Assembly (NCBI GenBank): GCA_011170325.1
Contig: DUEX01000003.1
Location: forward strand, 16,661-59,116
DNA length: 42,456 nt
Direction: 5' to 3'
Source: Dehalococcoidia bacterium
Lineage (GTDB): Bacteria > Chloroflexota > Dehalococcoidia > GIF9 > UBA5629
Shown: piece after piece, positions 18,142 to 27,791 of the stretch
Position numbering within the stretch: the stretch's first letter is position 1
How the letters are laid out: the number at the start of each line of letters is the position of its first letter
Notes under the pieces: model-generated
Databases searched by the model: none
What the model saw: only the letters and a program-made list of their open reading frames with translations
What the model was told of the DNA's origin: nothing
Position numbers and translations under genes: made by a program

Positions 18142-19106
18142 GTTTCCTCCTCCTTTAATTTGAGTTTACCCAGAGTGCCAATCGTTTTCTCAGCTTCAGA
18201 CATAATATCCTCAATAATTATCTTGACAGGTTTTATTTCTTTTATTAGACCAGCTATCTGACCTGCCATAAGCGAACCATCTTCTATATTACCCTGAATA
18301 ACTCCAGAAAACAACCTTCCACTACCAAATTCCTCCAACTCTGCCTTAGATGCACCAGCTTTCTCCATAGCCATAAATTGGCGTGTCAGCTTATTCTCTA
18401 AACAACGTACTGGGTGTCCTGTCGACTCCCCCGTAACTACTGTAGCTCGATCTTGTGCGGCAAGAATCTGCTCTTTGAATTTTGGATGAGCAATGCACTC
18501 ATCCGAGCAAATAAAGCGCGTCCCCATCTGCACACCTTGAGCTCCAAGAGCTAAAGCTGCTACTAGCCCCTGCCCATTAGCAATCCCACCAGCAGCTATC
18601 ACTGGCACCTTAACACTGTTCACCACTTGAGGCAGCAACGCCATGGTGGCTGTTTCACCAATATGCCCACCTGATTCCATGCCTTCAGCAATAACAGCAT
18701 CTATGCCCAGTCTCTCCAGACGTCGAGCCAAAGCTACACTGGAAATAACTGGCATAACCTTAACCCCGGCTTCTTTCAAGGCAGGAACATGAGCGCCAGG
18801 ATTGCCACCGCCAAAAGTGACAATGTCCACCTTCTCATCCAAAACCACCTTGAGGTTTTCTTTAAGGAAAGGGGACATCAGTAAGATATTAACGGCAAAT
18901 GGTTTATCAGTCCTCTCTCTAGTCAATCTGATTTGGTCTCTTAACCAACTTGAAGGGGCGTCTCCGCTGCCAATTACCCCTAAACCTCCAGCATTGGATA
19001 CCGCTGATACTAACTCAGCTGTCCCAAGCCAGGCCATCCCACCTTGAATAATGGGATATTTAATGTCTAATAACTTACAAAGAGCAAAGTTAGACAGCAT
19101 CACCAA
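18126..19106 (-). CDS. fabK: Enoyl-ACP reductase II-like flavoprotein (FabK / nitronate monooxygenase family)
   Basis: KYPIIQGGMAWLGTAELVSAVSNAGGLGVIGSG ... VIAEGMESGGHIGETATMALLPQVV ... GVQMGTRFICSDEC; between fabD and acpS. Confidence 0.85.
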   Translation of the reverse strand: MVMLSNFALCKLLDIKYPIIQGGMAWLGTAELVSAVSNAGGLGVIGSGDAPSSWLRDQIRLTRERTDKPFAVNILLMSPFLKENLKVVLDEKVDIVTFGGGNPGAHVPALKEAGVKVMPVISSVALARRLERLGIDAVIAEGMESGGHIGETATMALLPQVVNSVKVPVIAAGGIANGQGLVAALALGAQGVQMGTRFICSDECIAHPKFKEQILAAQDRATVVTGESTGHPVRCLENKLTRQFMAMEKAGASKAELEEFGSGRLFSGVIQGNIEDGSLMAGQIAGLIKEIKPVKIIIEDIMSEAEKTIGTLGKLKLKEEETWSKR

Positions 19107-19461
19107 TTACAAAGGCAACAGCATATTGTTTACTGTGAGATATAGTGACAGAGAATTCATTTATCCCAATCTCTTTGGCTTTATTCTGGGCTCGGCCATG
19201 AAGCTGAACCAGAGGGACGCCGTCACTATTTGAAAGAATCTCAATATCTCGCCAATTTAAACCCTTGGTACCAGTGCCAAGAGTTTTCATCACAGCTTCC
19301 TTGGCAGCGAAATGGGCGGCTAAACTTGAGGCTACATTATGGCAGTCTTGCAGCTCAGCCTCAGTATAAATACGTTTGAGGAAAGAATTCTGCCAGCTGG
19401 ATATAGCCTGCTCGATACGATTTATCTCTATAATATCAATGCCGACATGTATTCTAGGCAA
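19090..19461 (-). CDS. acpS: Holo-ACP synthase
   Basis: HVGIDIIEINRIEQAI ... AAHFAAKEAVMKTLGTG ... VTISHSKQYAVAFVI. Confidence 0.94.
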   Translation of the reverse strand: MPRIHVGIDIIEINRIEQAISSWQNSFLKRIYTEAELQDCHNVASSLAAHFAAKEAVMKTLGTGTKGLNWRDIEILSNSDGVPLVQLHGRAQNKAKEIGINEFSVTISHSKQYAVAFVIGDAV

Positions 19462-19479
19462 CTTCGCTAATAATTCCCC

Positions 19480-20715
19480 CTAGCACTCAGAATATCTACG
19501 AATAACGAGAACCGAGTTGTGACCACCGAAACCAAAAGAATTAGAAACAGCTATACGAACATCACTAGCCCTAGCCACATTTGGCACGTAATCCAAGTCA
19601 CATTCTGGGTCAAAATTTTCAAGATTTATCGTTGGTGGTATGATACTGTCATTTATTACTTTACAGCAGACAATTGCCTCAAGTGCTCCAGCAGCGCCAA
19701 GCATATGACCGACCATTGATTTTATTGAGCTAATCGGAATTTCGTATGCCTTGTTGCCAAAAACCTTCTTAATAGCTCTGGTCTCACTTATGTCATTTAG
19801 CGGTGTTGATGTCCCGTGAGCGTTAATATAGTCGACCTTATCACTGTTTACATCGGCTAAAGCAAACTCAATTGCCTTAACCGCTCCCTCACCGCTTTCC
19901 AGTGGTTGAGTGATGTGGTAAGCATCCGATGTGGCTCCATAACCAACAATCTCAGCTAGAATATCAGCGCCTCTTGACCTAGCATAATCGAGACTCTCTA
20001 CAACTAAAACCGCTGCACCCTCACCAATAACAAAGCCATCACGCTTGGCATCGAAAGGTCTCGATGCCTTTTCAGGGTCAGTGCTTCTTGATAATGCGCC
20101 GGCTTGTGAGAAGCCAGCAATACCGATGGGAGTAACAGCAGCATCAGCACCACCCGCAATCATTAGCTTAATCTCACCATATTTAATCATTTTATAGGCT
20201 ATCCCTAAAGTATCCGTCCCTGTTGAGCAAGATGAAACCAAGCTAAAATTTGGCCCCCTAATTCCTGTTTTTATTGATACTTGGCTTGGGGCATTGTCAG
20301 CTATCATCATTGGAACAATATAAGGGCTAACCCTGACTGGTCCTCTTGTATTCAATACCTCAAGCTGTCGTGATAGAGAACTTAAACCGCCAACGCCACT
20401 GCCTATTAGGATGCCAGCATCATATCTATTAGTGTCATCTATTTTGAGCTTAGCGTCCTCAATAGCTTGCAAACTGGCTGCAACAGAAAATTGTGTAAAT
20501 CTATCTGTGTATCGAGCAGTTGTTGGGTCTAAGTAATCAAGTGGGTTGAAGTTCTTTACTTGGGCAGCTATTTTAACATTGAAATCGGTAGCATCGAATA
20601 GACTGATATAGTCCACGCCGGATACACCAGCTACTAACCTTTGCCAAGTGTCTTCAACATTTAAGCCAAGTGGCGTGATAGCTCCGTAGCCAGTAACCAC
20701 AACCCGATTGAACAT
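19480..20715 (-). CDS. fabF: 3-oxoacyl-ACP synthase II, copy 2
   Basis: MFNRVVVTGYGAITPLG; Cys in SSCSTGTD; His in NAHGTSTPLND and KSMVGHMLGAAGALEA. Confidence 0.94.
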   Translation of the reverse strand: MFNRVVVTGYGAITPLGLNVEDTWQRLVAGVSGVDYISLFDATDFNVKIAAQVKNFNPLDYLDPTTARYTDRFTQFSVAASLQAIEDAKLKIDDTNRYDAGILIGSGVGGLSSLSRQLEVLNTRGPVRVSPYIVPMMIADNAPSQVSIKTGIRGPNFSLVSSCSTGTDTLGIAYKMIKYGEIKLMIAGGADAAVTPIGIAGFSQAGALSRSTDPEKASRPFDAKRDGFVIGEGAAVLVVESLDYARSRGADILAEIVGYGATSDAYHITQPLESGEGAVKAIEFALADVNSDKVDYINAHGTSTPLNDISETRAIKKVFGNKAYEIPISSIKSMVGHMLGAAGALEAIVCCKVINDSIIPPTINLENFDPECDLDYVPNVARASDVRIAVSNSFGFGGHNSVLVIRRYSEC

Positions 20716-20716
20716 C

Positions 20717-20956
20717 TTAGGTTTTTAACTTTGAGTTAATTACAGAGACTATGTCACCAACAGTAGTGATACCCTCTAATTCCTCATCTGGTAGATAGAA
20801 GCCAAAGGCGTCTTCAAGCGCTAATGCAAGCTCTACCATGCCTAGCGAATCTACCTCCAAATCATCATCCAGCAAAGCGCTCAAGACTATTTTACTTTCA
20901 TCAACCCCTGGCTGCACTTTGCAGATAGCCTTCTTGACTTGATCGAATACGTCCAT
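20717..20956 (-). CDS. acpP: Acyl carrier protein
   Basis: 79 aa with canonical DDLEVDSLGMVELALALEDAFG. Confidence 0.92.
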   Translation of the reverse strand: MDVFDQVKKAICKVQPGVDESKIVLSALLDDDLEVDSLGMVELALALEDAFGFYLPDEELEGITTVGDIVSVINSKLKT

Positions 20957-21053
20957 CTTTGTCTCCTCTGCTTCTTACATGACGTATATAATAAAATACT
21001 TGCAATCTAATAGATTCGTAATAGAGTAGTTCCAAGTCAGAATTATTATTCCT

Positions 21054-21251
21054 CTAGCCAGGCTTTTTCTTCGGGCTCTTAATCTCAATCACTTCCCTGC
21101 CAGCATAACTACCACAAGTAGGACAAACATGATGAGCTAATTTCGGGCTATGACATTGAGGGCAATCAACTAGTGTAGGAATGCTTAGAGCTAGATGACT
21201 GCGCCTTTTGCCTTGACGCGCTTTAGCATACTTTCTCTTTGGTAATGCCAT
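21054..21251 (-). CDS. rpmF: 50S ribosomal protein L32
   Basis: MALPKRKYAKARQGKRRSHLAL ... CPQCHSPKLAHHVCPTCGSYAGREVI. Confidence 0.96.
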   Translation of the reverse strand: MALPKRKYAKARQGKRRSHLALSIPTLVDCPQCHSPKLAHHVCPTCGSYAGREVIEIKSPKKKPG

Positions 21252-21810
21252 TTAGACTGCGCTCTCCTTTCTTAAGAAGGACTAATTTTGACCAACGCTG
21301 ATCATGAACTTGAGGTGGACATTGACAGGGGCCTTGGTTAAGATTATGCCCGCAAGATGGACAAATCCCAGCACAATCTGGACGACAAAGCAGCTTCGTA
21401 GGCATAGCTAATAAAGTATATTGGCGTATCACTTCGCTTAAATCTAGCACATGATTACTATCAATGGCAAAGCTATCAGGCTCTTTAGGCAAAGATAAAC
21501 CCTTGGATGTGTCCATGCTAGGAAGGAATTCATCCTCCAGGTCAAAGTTAACTGAACAATCAGCGGAATTAAGGCATCGACTGCAGACCCCTGTGACATT
21601 GGCAGTCATTGTACCTTTGACCAAAATGCCTCGATTGGTATGAGTTAAGGTCACCTCACCTTTAATGGAATTTGTGCCTTCTTTACCAACGAGCTCATTT
21701 ATTTGATAACTACGAGTTGAGCCTACTGGCTCTTTAAGTAATTGGGCAACATTAATACGCATTTCATTACAAAGTTGGCTTATTATAGGTTGAGTTGCCT
21801 GTGGTGTCAA
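21223..21810 (-). CDS. YceD/DUF177-family protein
   Basis: Cys pairs CSRCLNSA, CRPDCAGICPSCGHNLNQGPCQCPP; 5' neighbour of rpmF. Confidence 0.88.
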   Translation of the reverse strand: MTPQATQPIISQLCNEMRINVAQLLKEPVGSTRSYQINELVGKEGTNSIKGEVTLTHTNRGILVKGTMTANVTGVCSRCLNSADCSVNFDLEDEFLPSMDTSKGLSLPKEPDSFAIDSNHVLDLSEVIRQYTLLAMPTKLLCRPDCAGICPSCGHNLNQGPCQCPPQVHDQRWSKLVLLKKGERSLNGITKEKVC

Positions 21811-21871
21811 GTGGCTGTGCTAGCCTAATGGCTATGCAACCGCCTGCTGAAATAGGAGGTGCATCTCAGGC

Positions 21872-22711
21872 TCAGACTTGTTCCACCAGCGCTACACCTA
21901 TAGCATGAGGACCGGTATGGGCACCAACTACTGGCCCGAAGACAAACCGACGTATATTCTCCATCGGGAATATAGAGCTCAGGCGCTGAGCAAACGCCTC
22001 GGCCTTGTCAGGGGTAGTGGCCTGTTCCACTGCTAATGCTCTGATGTTGTCAAATCCTTTGACGAAGTTATACAGCCAGTCAAGTGCTTTCTCACGGCTG
22101 CGTGTCCGGGCAATGCCCTCGACTAAGCCATCGATAATTCCGATGATAGGGTTTATCTTGAGCACTGAGCCCATGAACGCCTGAGCGGTACCGATGCGCC
22201 CACCTTGATGCAGATACTCCAGCGTGTCAAAACAGATACGGGTGTGAGTCTTGGGTATGAATTTCCGTATCACATCCATTATCTGGTCTAGGCTGGCTCC
22301 CAGTTTAGCTTCCTCAGCGGCTATCATAACCAGAAGCGCCTGACCGGCTATTGTGGTCAGGGTATCAATTACCTCCACTCGGCAGTCCTTTCGCTTCCTT
22401 AGTTCCAGGCCCTCGATTGCCGATTCATAAGTGGCGCTTAACTTTGCTGAGATTGTTAGTGCCAACACCTCACTGGTCTCTTCAGCTAGCTTATCGTAAG
22501 CCTCGGCAAAAGCCCCGGCTGGCGGAGCACCGGTAGTGGGAAACACCTTGTCCTTTGCTAGCCTATAGAAGAGTTCTGCTGGCTGTATGTCGAGCCTATC
22601 GCGGTACGACTCGCCTCCAAAATTGACCCACAGAGGTGCCACCGTGACGCCCAGTTCACGGGCCATCTCGGGTGTAATATCGGAAGTGCTGTCTGTTACT
22701 ATCTTGACCAT
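21872..22711 (-). CDS. DegV family fatty-acid-binding protein
   Basis: MVKIVTDSTSDITPEMARELGVTVAPLWVNFGGESYRD ... TSGAPPAG-like TTGAPPAGAF ... GPVVGAHTGPHAIGV. Confidence 0.95.
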   Translation of the reverse strand: MVKIVTDSTSDITPEMARELGVTVAPLWVNFGGESYRDRLDIQPAELFYRLAKDKVFPTTGAPPAGAFAEAYDKLAEETSEVLALTISAKLSATYESAIEGLELRKRKDCRVEVIDTLTTIAGQALLVMIAAEEAKLGASLDQIMDVIRKFIPKTHTRICFDTLEYLHQGGRIGTAQAFMGSVLKINPIIGIIDGLVEGIARTRSREKALDWLYNFVKGFDNIRALAVEQATTPDKAEAFAQRLSSIFPMENIRRFVFGPVVGAHTGPHAIGVALVEQV

Positions 22712-22730
22712 GATACCTCCGTTTATATTG

Positions 22731-23162
22731 CTAATCCGTAGCTTTTGATCTCCTCACTACGTACCATAGAGATGAACTCTTAGCTATAATTGTGCTGTCT
22801 TTTAGGGAGAGGGTGGCTTCAGTCTCAACCAGCCTTGATGTCTTTTTGGTAATCTGAGCTGAAACTTGAATTGGCTCATCAATAGGTGCTAGGTTGGCAA
22901 ATCTAACCTCACTCTTAACGGTAATGCAATTCAATCCTGCGTAGATAACAGCATAACCGGCTGCCTCATCAAGAAGAGTACATAGAATGCCGCCATGGGT
23001 TATTCCTGGCCAGCCTTGATGAAATTTCCCTGGGGTAAATTCTCCCTTGACTATCCCTCCGTCATCAGTAAATTGCAGCTTTAACCCTATGGGATTATCT
23101 TTGCCGCAGGCAAAGCAGAGACTACCAGTGGCGTCGCCGATTTTCGGCTGCGGAATTTGCAT
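22731..23162 (-). CDS. PaaI-like hotdog thioesterase
   Basis: CFACGKDNPIGLKLQF ... GWPGITHGGILCTLLDEAAGYAV. Confidence 0.85.
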   Translation of the reverse strand: MQIPQPKIGDATGSLCFACGKDNPIGLKLQFTDDGGIVKGEFTPGKFHQGWPGITHGGILCTLLDEAAGYAVIYAGLNCITVKSEVRFANLAPIDEPIQVSAQITKKTSRLVETEATLSLKDSTIIAKSSSLWYVVRRSKATD

Positions 23163-23261
23163 CTCATCCTCTCTCTAATGTTTTCTCTGACATCGTTATA
23201 CTATGTATTTGTCTAAGTGCAATACTCCCCCATTAGTATTTCTATAGCTCATAGCCTGATT

Positions 23262-24014
23262 CTAGGTTATTACACCACCGTCTACATTAATGACCTGCCC
23301 GGTGATATAATTAGCGCGGTCACTGGCAAGAAAGGCCACTACTTCCGCCACATCTTCAGACGTGCCGAAGCGCTGTAGTGGTATTTGAGATAATATAGAC
23401 TCCTTTAACTCAGAGGACAACTTGGCTGTCATTTCTGTGGTTATGAAGCCCGGGGCTACAGCATTCACGGTTATGTTACGGGAACCTAATTCCCGAGCCA
23501 AGCTTTTAGTGAAAGCGATGAGTCCGCCTTTAGAAGCTGCGTAGTTGCTCTGCCCCACATTACCGGTTAATCCGGCAACAGAAGCGATATTGATAATGCG
23601 CCCCCACTGTTGGTTCATCATGGAGCGTAAGGCAAACTTAGTGCAAAGATAGGCACCACGCAGGTTAGTATCAATCACGCTATCCCAGGCTTCATCGGGC
23701 ATTCTCAGCAGCAGATTGTCCATGGTGATGCCGGCATTATTTACTAAGATGTCGATCTTGCTCCATTTGTCAGTTATTTGATGCACCATGGCCCTGACTA
23801 GATCGCTATCTCGAACATCCGCTGGCGTTAGTATGGCTTCACCGCCTTGGCTTATGATAGATGACATTACATCCTTGGCTTCAGCCTCTCGGTTTAGGTA
23901 ATTAATAGCTACTTTGGAACCCATGCCAGACAACTTTAAAGCAATAACCCTGCCCAAGCCACGGGATGCGCCGGTGACCAGTGATACCTTGGCCGAAAGT
24001 TCCAAAGAAGACAT
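23262..24014 (-). CDS. fabG: 3-oxoacyl-ACP reductase
   Basis: SDR: VTGASRGLGRVIAL, NNAGITMDNLLLRM, YAASKGG, TTEMT, GQVINVDGGV. Confidence 0.95.
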   Translation of the reverse strand: MSSLELSAKVSLVTGASRGLGRVIALKLSGMGSKVAINYLNREAEAKDVMSSIISQGGEAILTPADVRDSDLVRAMVHQITDKWSKIDILVNNAGITMDNLLLRMPDEAWDSVIDTNLRGAYLCTKFALRSMMNQQWGRIINIASVAGLTGNVGQSNYAASKGGLIAFTKSLARELGSRNITVNAVAPGFITTEMTAKLSSELKESILSQIPLQRFGTSEDVAEVVAFLASDRANYITGQVINVDGGVIT

Positions 24015-24018
24015 TTTA

Positions 24019-25251
24019 TTACCCGGTGAAGCGTTTTAAGACCAGACAGCAGTTTTGGCCACCCATGCCAAATGAGTTGGAGAGACAAACATTTACTTCA
24101 GCCCGGCGCGCCACATTGGGGACATAGTCTAAATCACACTCAGGATCGGGGATCTCGTAATTCACCGTTGGTGGAATAATTGCGGAGTTTATGGTTAAGA
24201 TTGAGGCGATAGCTTCGATAGCGCCAGCCGCAGTTATTATATGTCCAATCATAGATTTATTAGAGCTGACGGGGATTTTGTAGGCATGCTTGCCGAAGAC
24301 GGTTTTAATAGCCTTAGTTTCGCTAGCATCATTGAGCTTAGTGCTGGTGCCATGAGTGTTTATATAATCAACATCCTCAGGTGCTATCCCAGCGCCCTTA
24401 AGAGCGCCACTCATGGCTATAGCTTCTACTTCGGGGTCAGGAGCGGCTTCATTGTAAGCGTCAAAGGAGCGAGAGGCTCCAGCAAGTTCAGCCAAAATGG
24501 GTGCTCCCCGGCTCATAGCATGTTCTAAGGTTTCTAAGATCAATATAGCGGCACCTTCGCCATAAACAAAGCCATTACGGTTAAGGTCAAAGGGGCGAGA
24601 AGCCTTGGCTGGGTCCGCCTCCCGAGATAAAGCGCCAACAAGCCCCATACCGGCTATAGGTAGCTCAGCTATAGCGGCGTCGGTTCCTCCAGCTAACATG
24701 ACATCGGCATAGCCTAACTGAATGTAATCGTTGGCGGTGGCCAAGGCATCGGCGCCGCTGGCACAGGCGGTGTTTACACTCGAATTAGGCCCCTTAGCCC
24801 CGAACAATATACCTACTTGCACCGATGCCATATGAGGTCCTATCCTGGTAATAAATAGAGGGCTTATCCTCTTTGGGCCACGGCTCTTAAGCACTTCATG
24901 CTCCTCAACGATTCCACGGATGTCGATACTGGTAGCAATGGAAACGCCTATGCGCTCGGAACTTTCTGTTGAGAAATCTAGCTTGGCTGACTCAACTGCC
25001 ATCTTGGTTGCGGCGATGGCAAACTGGGTGAACCTAGCGGTTCGGTCGACCATTTTTGTATCCATGTATTTTGCTGGCTCAAAGTTGGGCACTTCAGCAG
25101 CTATCTTCACTGGGAAATTAGTGGCATCAAATTGAGTGATGTAACCAATGCCTGACTTTCCGGCAGTCAACCCAGCCCAGAATTCATCTACGGTCATGCC
25201 TAAAGGCGTGACCGCTCCCATACCGGTGACAACAACTCGACGCTTAGGGAT
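24019..25251 (-). CDS. fabF: 3-oxoacyl-ACP synthase II, copy 1 (apparent ATC start at 25251; nearest ATG is 25221)
   Basis: IPKRRVVVTGMGAVTPLG; Cys in NTACASGAD; NTHGTSTKLND; NKSMIGHIITAAGAIEA; SD AAAGGAG lies before ATC. Confidence 0.9.
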   Translation of the reverse strand: MPKRRVVVTGMGAVTPLGMTVDEFWAGLTAGKSGIGYITQFDATNFPVKIAAEVPNFEPAKYMDTKMVDRTARFTQFAIAATKMAVESAKLDFSTESSERIGVSIATSIDIRGIVEEHEVLKSRGPKRISPLFITRIGPHMASVQVGILFGAKGPNSSVNTACASGADALATANDYIQLGYADVMLAGGTDAAIAELPIAGMGLVGALSREADPAKASRPFDLNRNGFVYGEGAAILILETLEHAMSRGAPILAELAGASRSFDAYNEAAPDPEVEAIAMSGALKGAGIAPEDVDYINTHGTSTKLNDASETKAIKTVFGKHAYKIPVSSNKSMIGHIITAAGAIEAIASILTINSAIIPPTVNYEIPDPECDLDYVPNVARRAEVNVCLSNSFGMGGQNCCLVLKRFTG

Positions 25252-25288
25252 GATATCTCCTTTTATTTACCGTTTATACTCCTAAGAA

Positions 25289-26056
25289 TCAGTAAGCGGT
25301 TTGAGAAGGTGCCAGAGATAGTCCACCATCGATGATAATAGTCTGTCCTCGTATCATATAAGCCTGGTCACTGCAGAGGAAAGCTACTATATTAGCCACG
25401 TCGGCAGCAGTTACCATTCTACCGGCCGGGGTCATTTGCCATCTGGCGCCTGCTCCTGCCTGCTCATCAGCATAGAGTTTTAGTGCCTCTGTCTGCACTG
25501 CAGCTGCGGCTACTGAATTGACGCTGATGCCTTTTGGAGCTAATTCTATGGCTAAATACCGGGTTAGTGCCTCCAGAGCAGCCTTAGATATGCCAACGGC
25601 AGCATAACTGGGCCAGACGAGGGAAGAGCCTAAGCTTGAGATAGCAACTATTTTGCCGTCTCTACCTTCCATAAGCTTAGCCGCTCGTTGGGCACAAAAT
25701 AGAAAGGCTTTGGCATTGATATCCATTGTCCAATCCCAAGCTTGGCTATCTAGCTCTAAAACGGAGCGGGCGACGCCTGAGGCAGCATTGTTGATAAGTA
25801 TGTCAAGCCGTCCAAAATCGTTGCTTATGGTCTCAAACATGCTATCGATTTTTTCAATTTCACCAACATGAGCTTTAATAATTCGGGCAGTGCCCCCTTT
25901 GCTTGCTGCCTCTGCGGCAGTTTGCTCCGCTGCCTGGCGATGGCGGAAAAAATTGATTATAACATCAGCTCCTTCTTCAGCCAGTCTAAGCACTATTGCC
26001 CGACCAATGCCCCGAGAGCCGCCAGTTACTAGAGCTACTTTGCCCTTAAGAGACAT
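25289..26056 (-). CDS. FabL-like SDR (enoyl-ACP reductase III family)
   Basis: LDILINNAASGVARSVLELDSQAWDWTMDINAKAFLFCAQRAAKLME, YAAVGISKAALEALTRYLAIELAPK, TPAGRMV, MIRGQTIIIDGGLSL, closely patterned on B. subtilis FabL. Confidence 0.8.
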   Translation of the reverse strand: MSLKGKVALVTGGSRGIGRAIVLRLAEEGADVIINFFRHRQAAEQTAAEAASKGGTARIIKAHVGEIEKIDSMFETISNDFGRLDILINNAASGVARSVLELDSQAWDWTMDINAKAFLFCAQRAAKLMEGRDGKIVAISSLGSSLVWPSYAAVGISKAALEALTRYLAIELAPKGISVNSVAAAAVQTEALKLYADEQAGAGARWQMTPAGRMVTAADVANIVAFLCSDQAYMIRGQTIIIDGGLSLAPSQTAY

Positions 26057-26068
26057 CTCTTAGCCACC

Positions 26069-26314
26069 TTAACTAGCTTGACGTCGGTCAATATAATTCA
26101 GCATATCACCAAAATTGGTGAGCGTTTCTGCATCCTCATCCGAGATTTCAATCCCGAAGGCGTCTTCTAGAGCAACCAATATCTGCACTAGGTCAAGCGA
26201 ATCAGCATCTAAATCCTTCCAGGTAGTTTGAGGAGTCAGGTTGTCCTCATTACAATGCACTATTCCGGTAATGATGCCTTTTATAGTTTGCTCGATAGAC
26301 TTAGTCCTTTCCAT
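26069..26314 (-). CDS. acpP: Acyl carrier protein
   Basis: WKDLDADSLDLVQILVALEDAFGIEISDEDAE. Confidence 0.93.
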   Translation of the reverse strand: MERTKSIEQTIKGIITGIVHCNEDNLTPQTTWKDLDADSLDLVQILVALEDAFGIEISDEDAETLTNFGDMLNYIDRRQAS

Positions 26315-27311
26315 TGTGTAGCTGCCTCCTAATCCTTATTAACTCCGAGTTTAGACTATTTACCAGACCAGATTCGACCATGGTCTTCGCTTGAGCTATA
26401 GCCCTGGTAAACTGTAAAGCTTGGCTACGCCCGTGCATTACCATAGCCACACCATTGACCCCTAGCAAAGGTCCACCACCAAATATATCAGCAGTATTGG
26501 TTAGAGCAAGTAAATCATTGCTCACCCTATCGATTTCAGTATTTGATAACTTCCCACTCAGGCTGGTTTTCAGCCACTTGGCAATAGTGGCTCCTAAACC
26601 CTCGCAGAATTTTACCAAGATATTGCCTACAAAGCCATCACAGACAATCACATTAGCTCGACCGGTGACAATATCATTTCCTTCTACATTGCCAATAAAA
26701 TTTAAGCCACTTCTTTGAAAAAGGGGATAACTTTCCTTAACCAGTTCGTTTCCCTTACCTTCCTCAGCGCCGACACTGAGCAATGCCACAGTGGGGTTTG
26801 GGATATTTAATAATTTCTGGGCATAAACACAACCTACAATAGCAAAGTTTAAAAGGTGATAAGGCTTGCAGTCAACATTACCTCCGTTATCCAACACAAT
26901 TGTATTTGGGCTAAAGCCCAGGAAGTTACCACCAATCACTGGGCGGTCTATACCTTCAGGGGTACCTAAAATCATCAGAGCACTAGCGACTACCGTTCCT
27001 GTGGGACCAGCACTGATTATGGCATCAGCCTCTCCATTTTTCACCAGCTTTGTTGCCACGATTACCGAGGCGTTACGCTTCTGACGCAGTACCAGAGCCG
27101 GTGGTTCACCTTCTTTAACAGACTCATCTGCATTAATACAGTTGATAGCCAGATGAGAAACATCATACTTGACTAGCTCTGCCTGCAATGTGGGCAGTGG
27201 ACCGACCAAAATAACTTCTAATCCTTTCTCTTGAACGGCTGAAACTGCACCCTTGATTACCTCATTAGGTGCATAGTCGCCACCCATGGCGTCTACAGCT
27301 ATCCTGACCAT
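26301..27311 (-). CDS. plsX: Phosphate acyltransferase
   Basis: VRIAVDAMGGDYAPNEVIKGAV ... ISAGPTGTVVASALMILG ... DGFVGNILVKFCEG. Confidence 0.96.
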   Translation of the reverse strand: MVRIAVDAMGGDYAPNEVIKGAVSAVQEKGLEVILVGPLPTLQAELVKYDVSHLAINCINADESVKEGEPPALVLRQKRNASVIVATKLVKNGEADAIISAGPTGTVVASALMILGTPEGIDRPVIGGNFLGFSPNTIVLDNGGNVDCKPYHLLNFAIVGCVYAQKLLNIPNPTVALLSVGAEEGKGNELVKESYPLFQRSGLNFIGNVEGNDIVTGRANVIVCDGFVGNILVKFCEGLGATIAKWLKTSLSGKLSNTEIDRVSNDLLALTNTADIFGGGPLLGVNGVAMVMHGRSQALQFTRAIAQAKTMVESGLVNSLNSELIRIRRQLHNGKD

Positions 27312-27314
27312 TTT

Positions 27315-27779
27315 TTATCTACTGGCATCTTCTAATGCCACCTCGCTATTTAGCGGTGTTTTAACCATTGCTTCTCCGGTCACTATCGTCTCTTGATTCT
27401 GATTGTGACAGCTTACACTGCAACTAAAATTAAGACTGTTATTCTCTACCGCGACAGAGTTAACCTTCCCAGTGACACTGATGGTATCTTTAGACCGAGC
27501 CGGCGCCTTAAATCGAACTGCCAACTTACCTGCTGAAGACCAGCTTTCCCCAAAGGCTAGCGTCATCATTTCCGATACATAGGCTAAAATGAGCATGCCA
27601 TGGGCAATAGTGCCACCAAAGGCAGTCTGAGCAGCAAATGACTCGTTGACATGGATTGGGTTAAAGTCAGCAGAAGCTTCGGCATAAAGATTTATCTTCT
27701 CCTGGCTAAGATGCTTCACTATTTCAGGTAGGGCATCCCCGGGGTGTAATTTCGGAAGCTTAGAGCCGGATAAAGTCAT
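27315..27779 (-). CDS. MaoC-like hotdog dehydratase (HadB-like)
   Basis: YAEASADFNPIHVNESFAAQTAFGGTIAHGMLILAYVSEMM: MaoC hydratase motif. Confidence 0.85.
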   Translation of the reverse strand: MTLSGSKLPKLHPGDALPEIVKHLSQEKINLYAEASADFNPIHVNESFAAQTAFGGTIAHGMLILAYVSEMMTLAFGESWSSAGKLAVRFKAPARSKDTISVTGKVNSVAVENNSLNFSCSVSCHNQNQETIVTGEAMVKTPLNSEVALEDASR

Positions 27780-27791
27780 TTTGGATTACCT

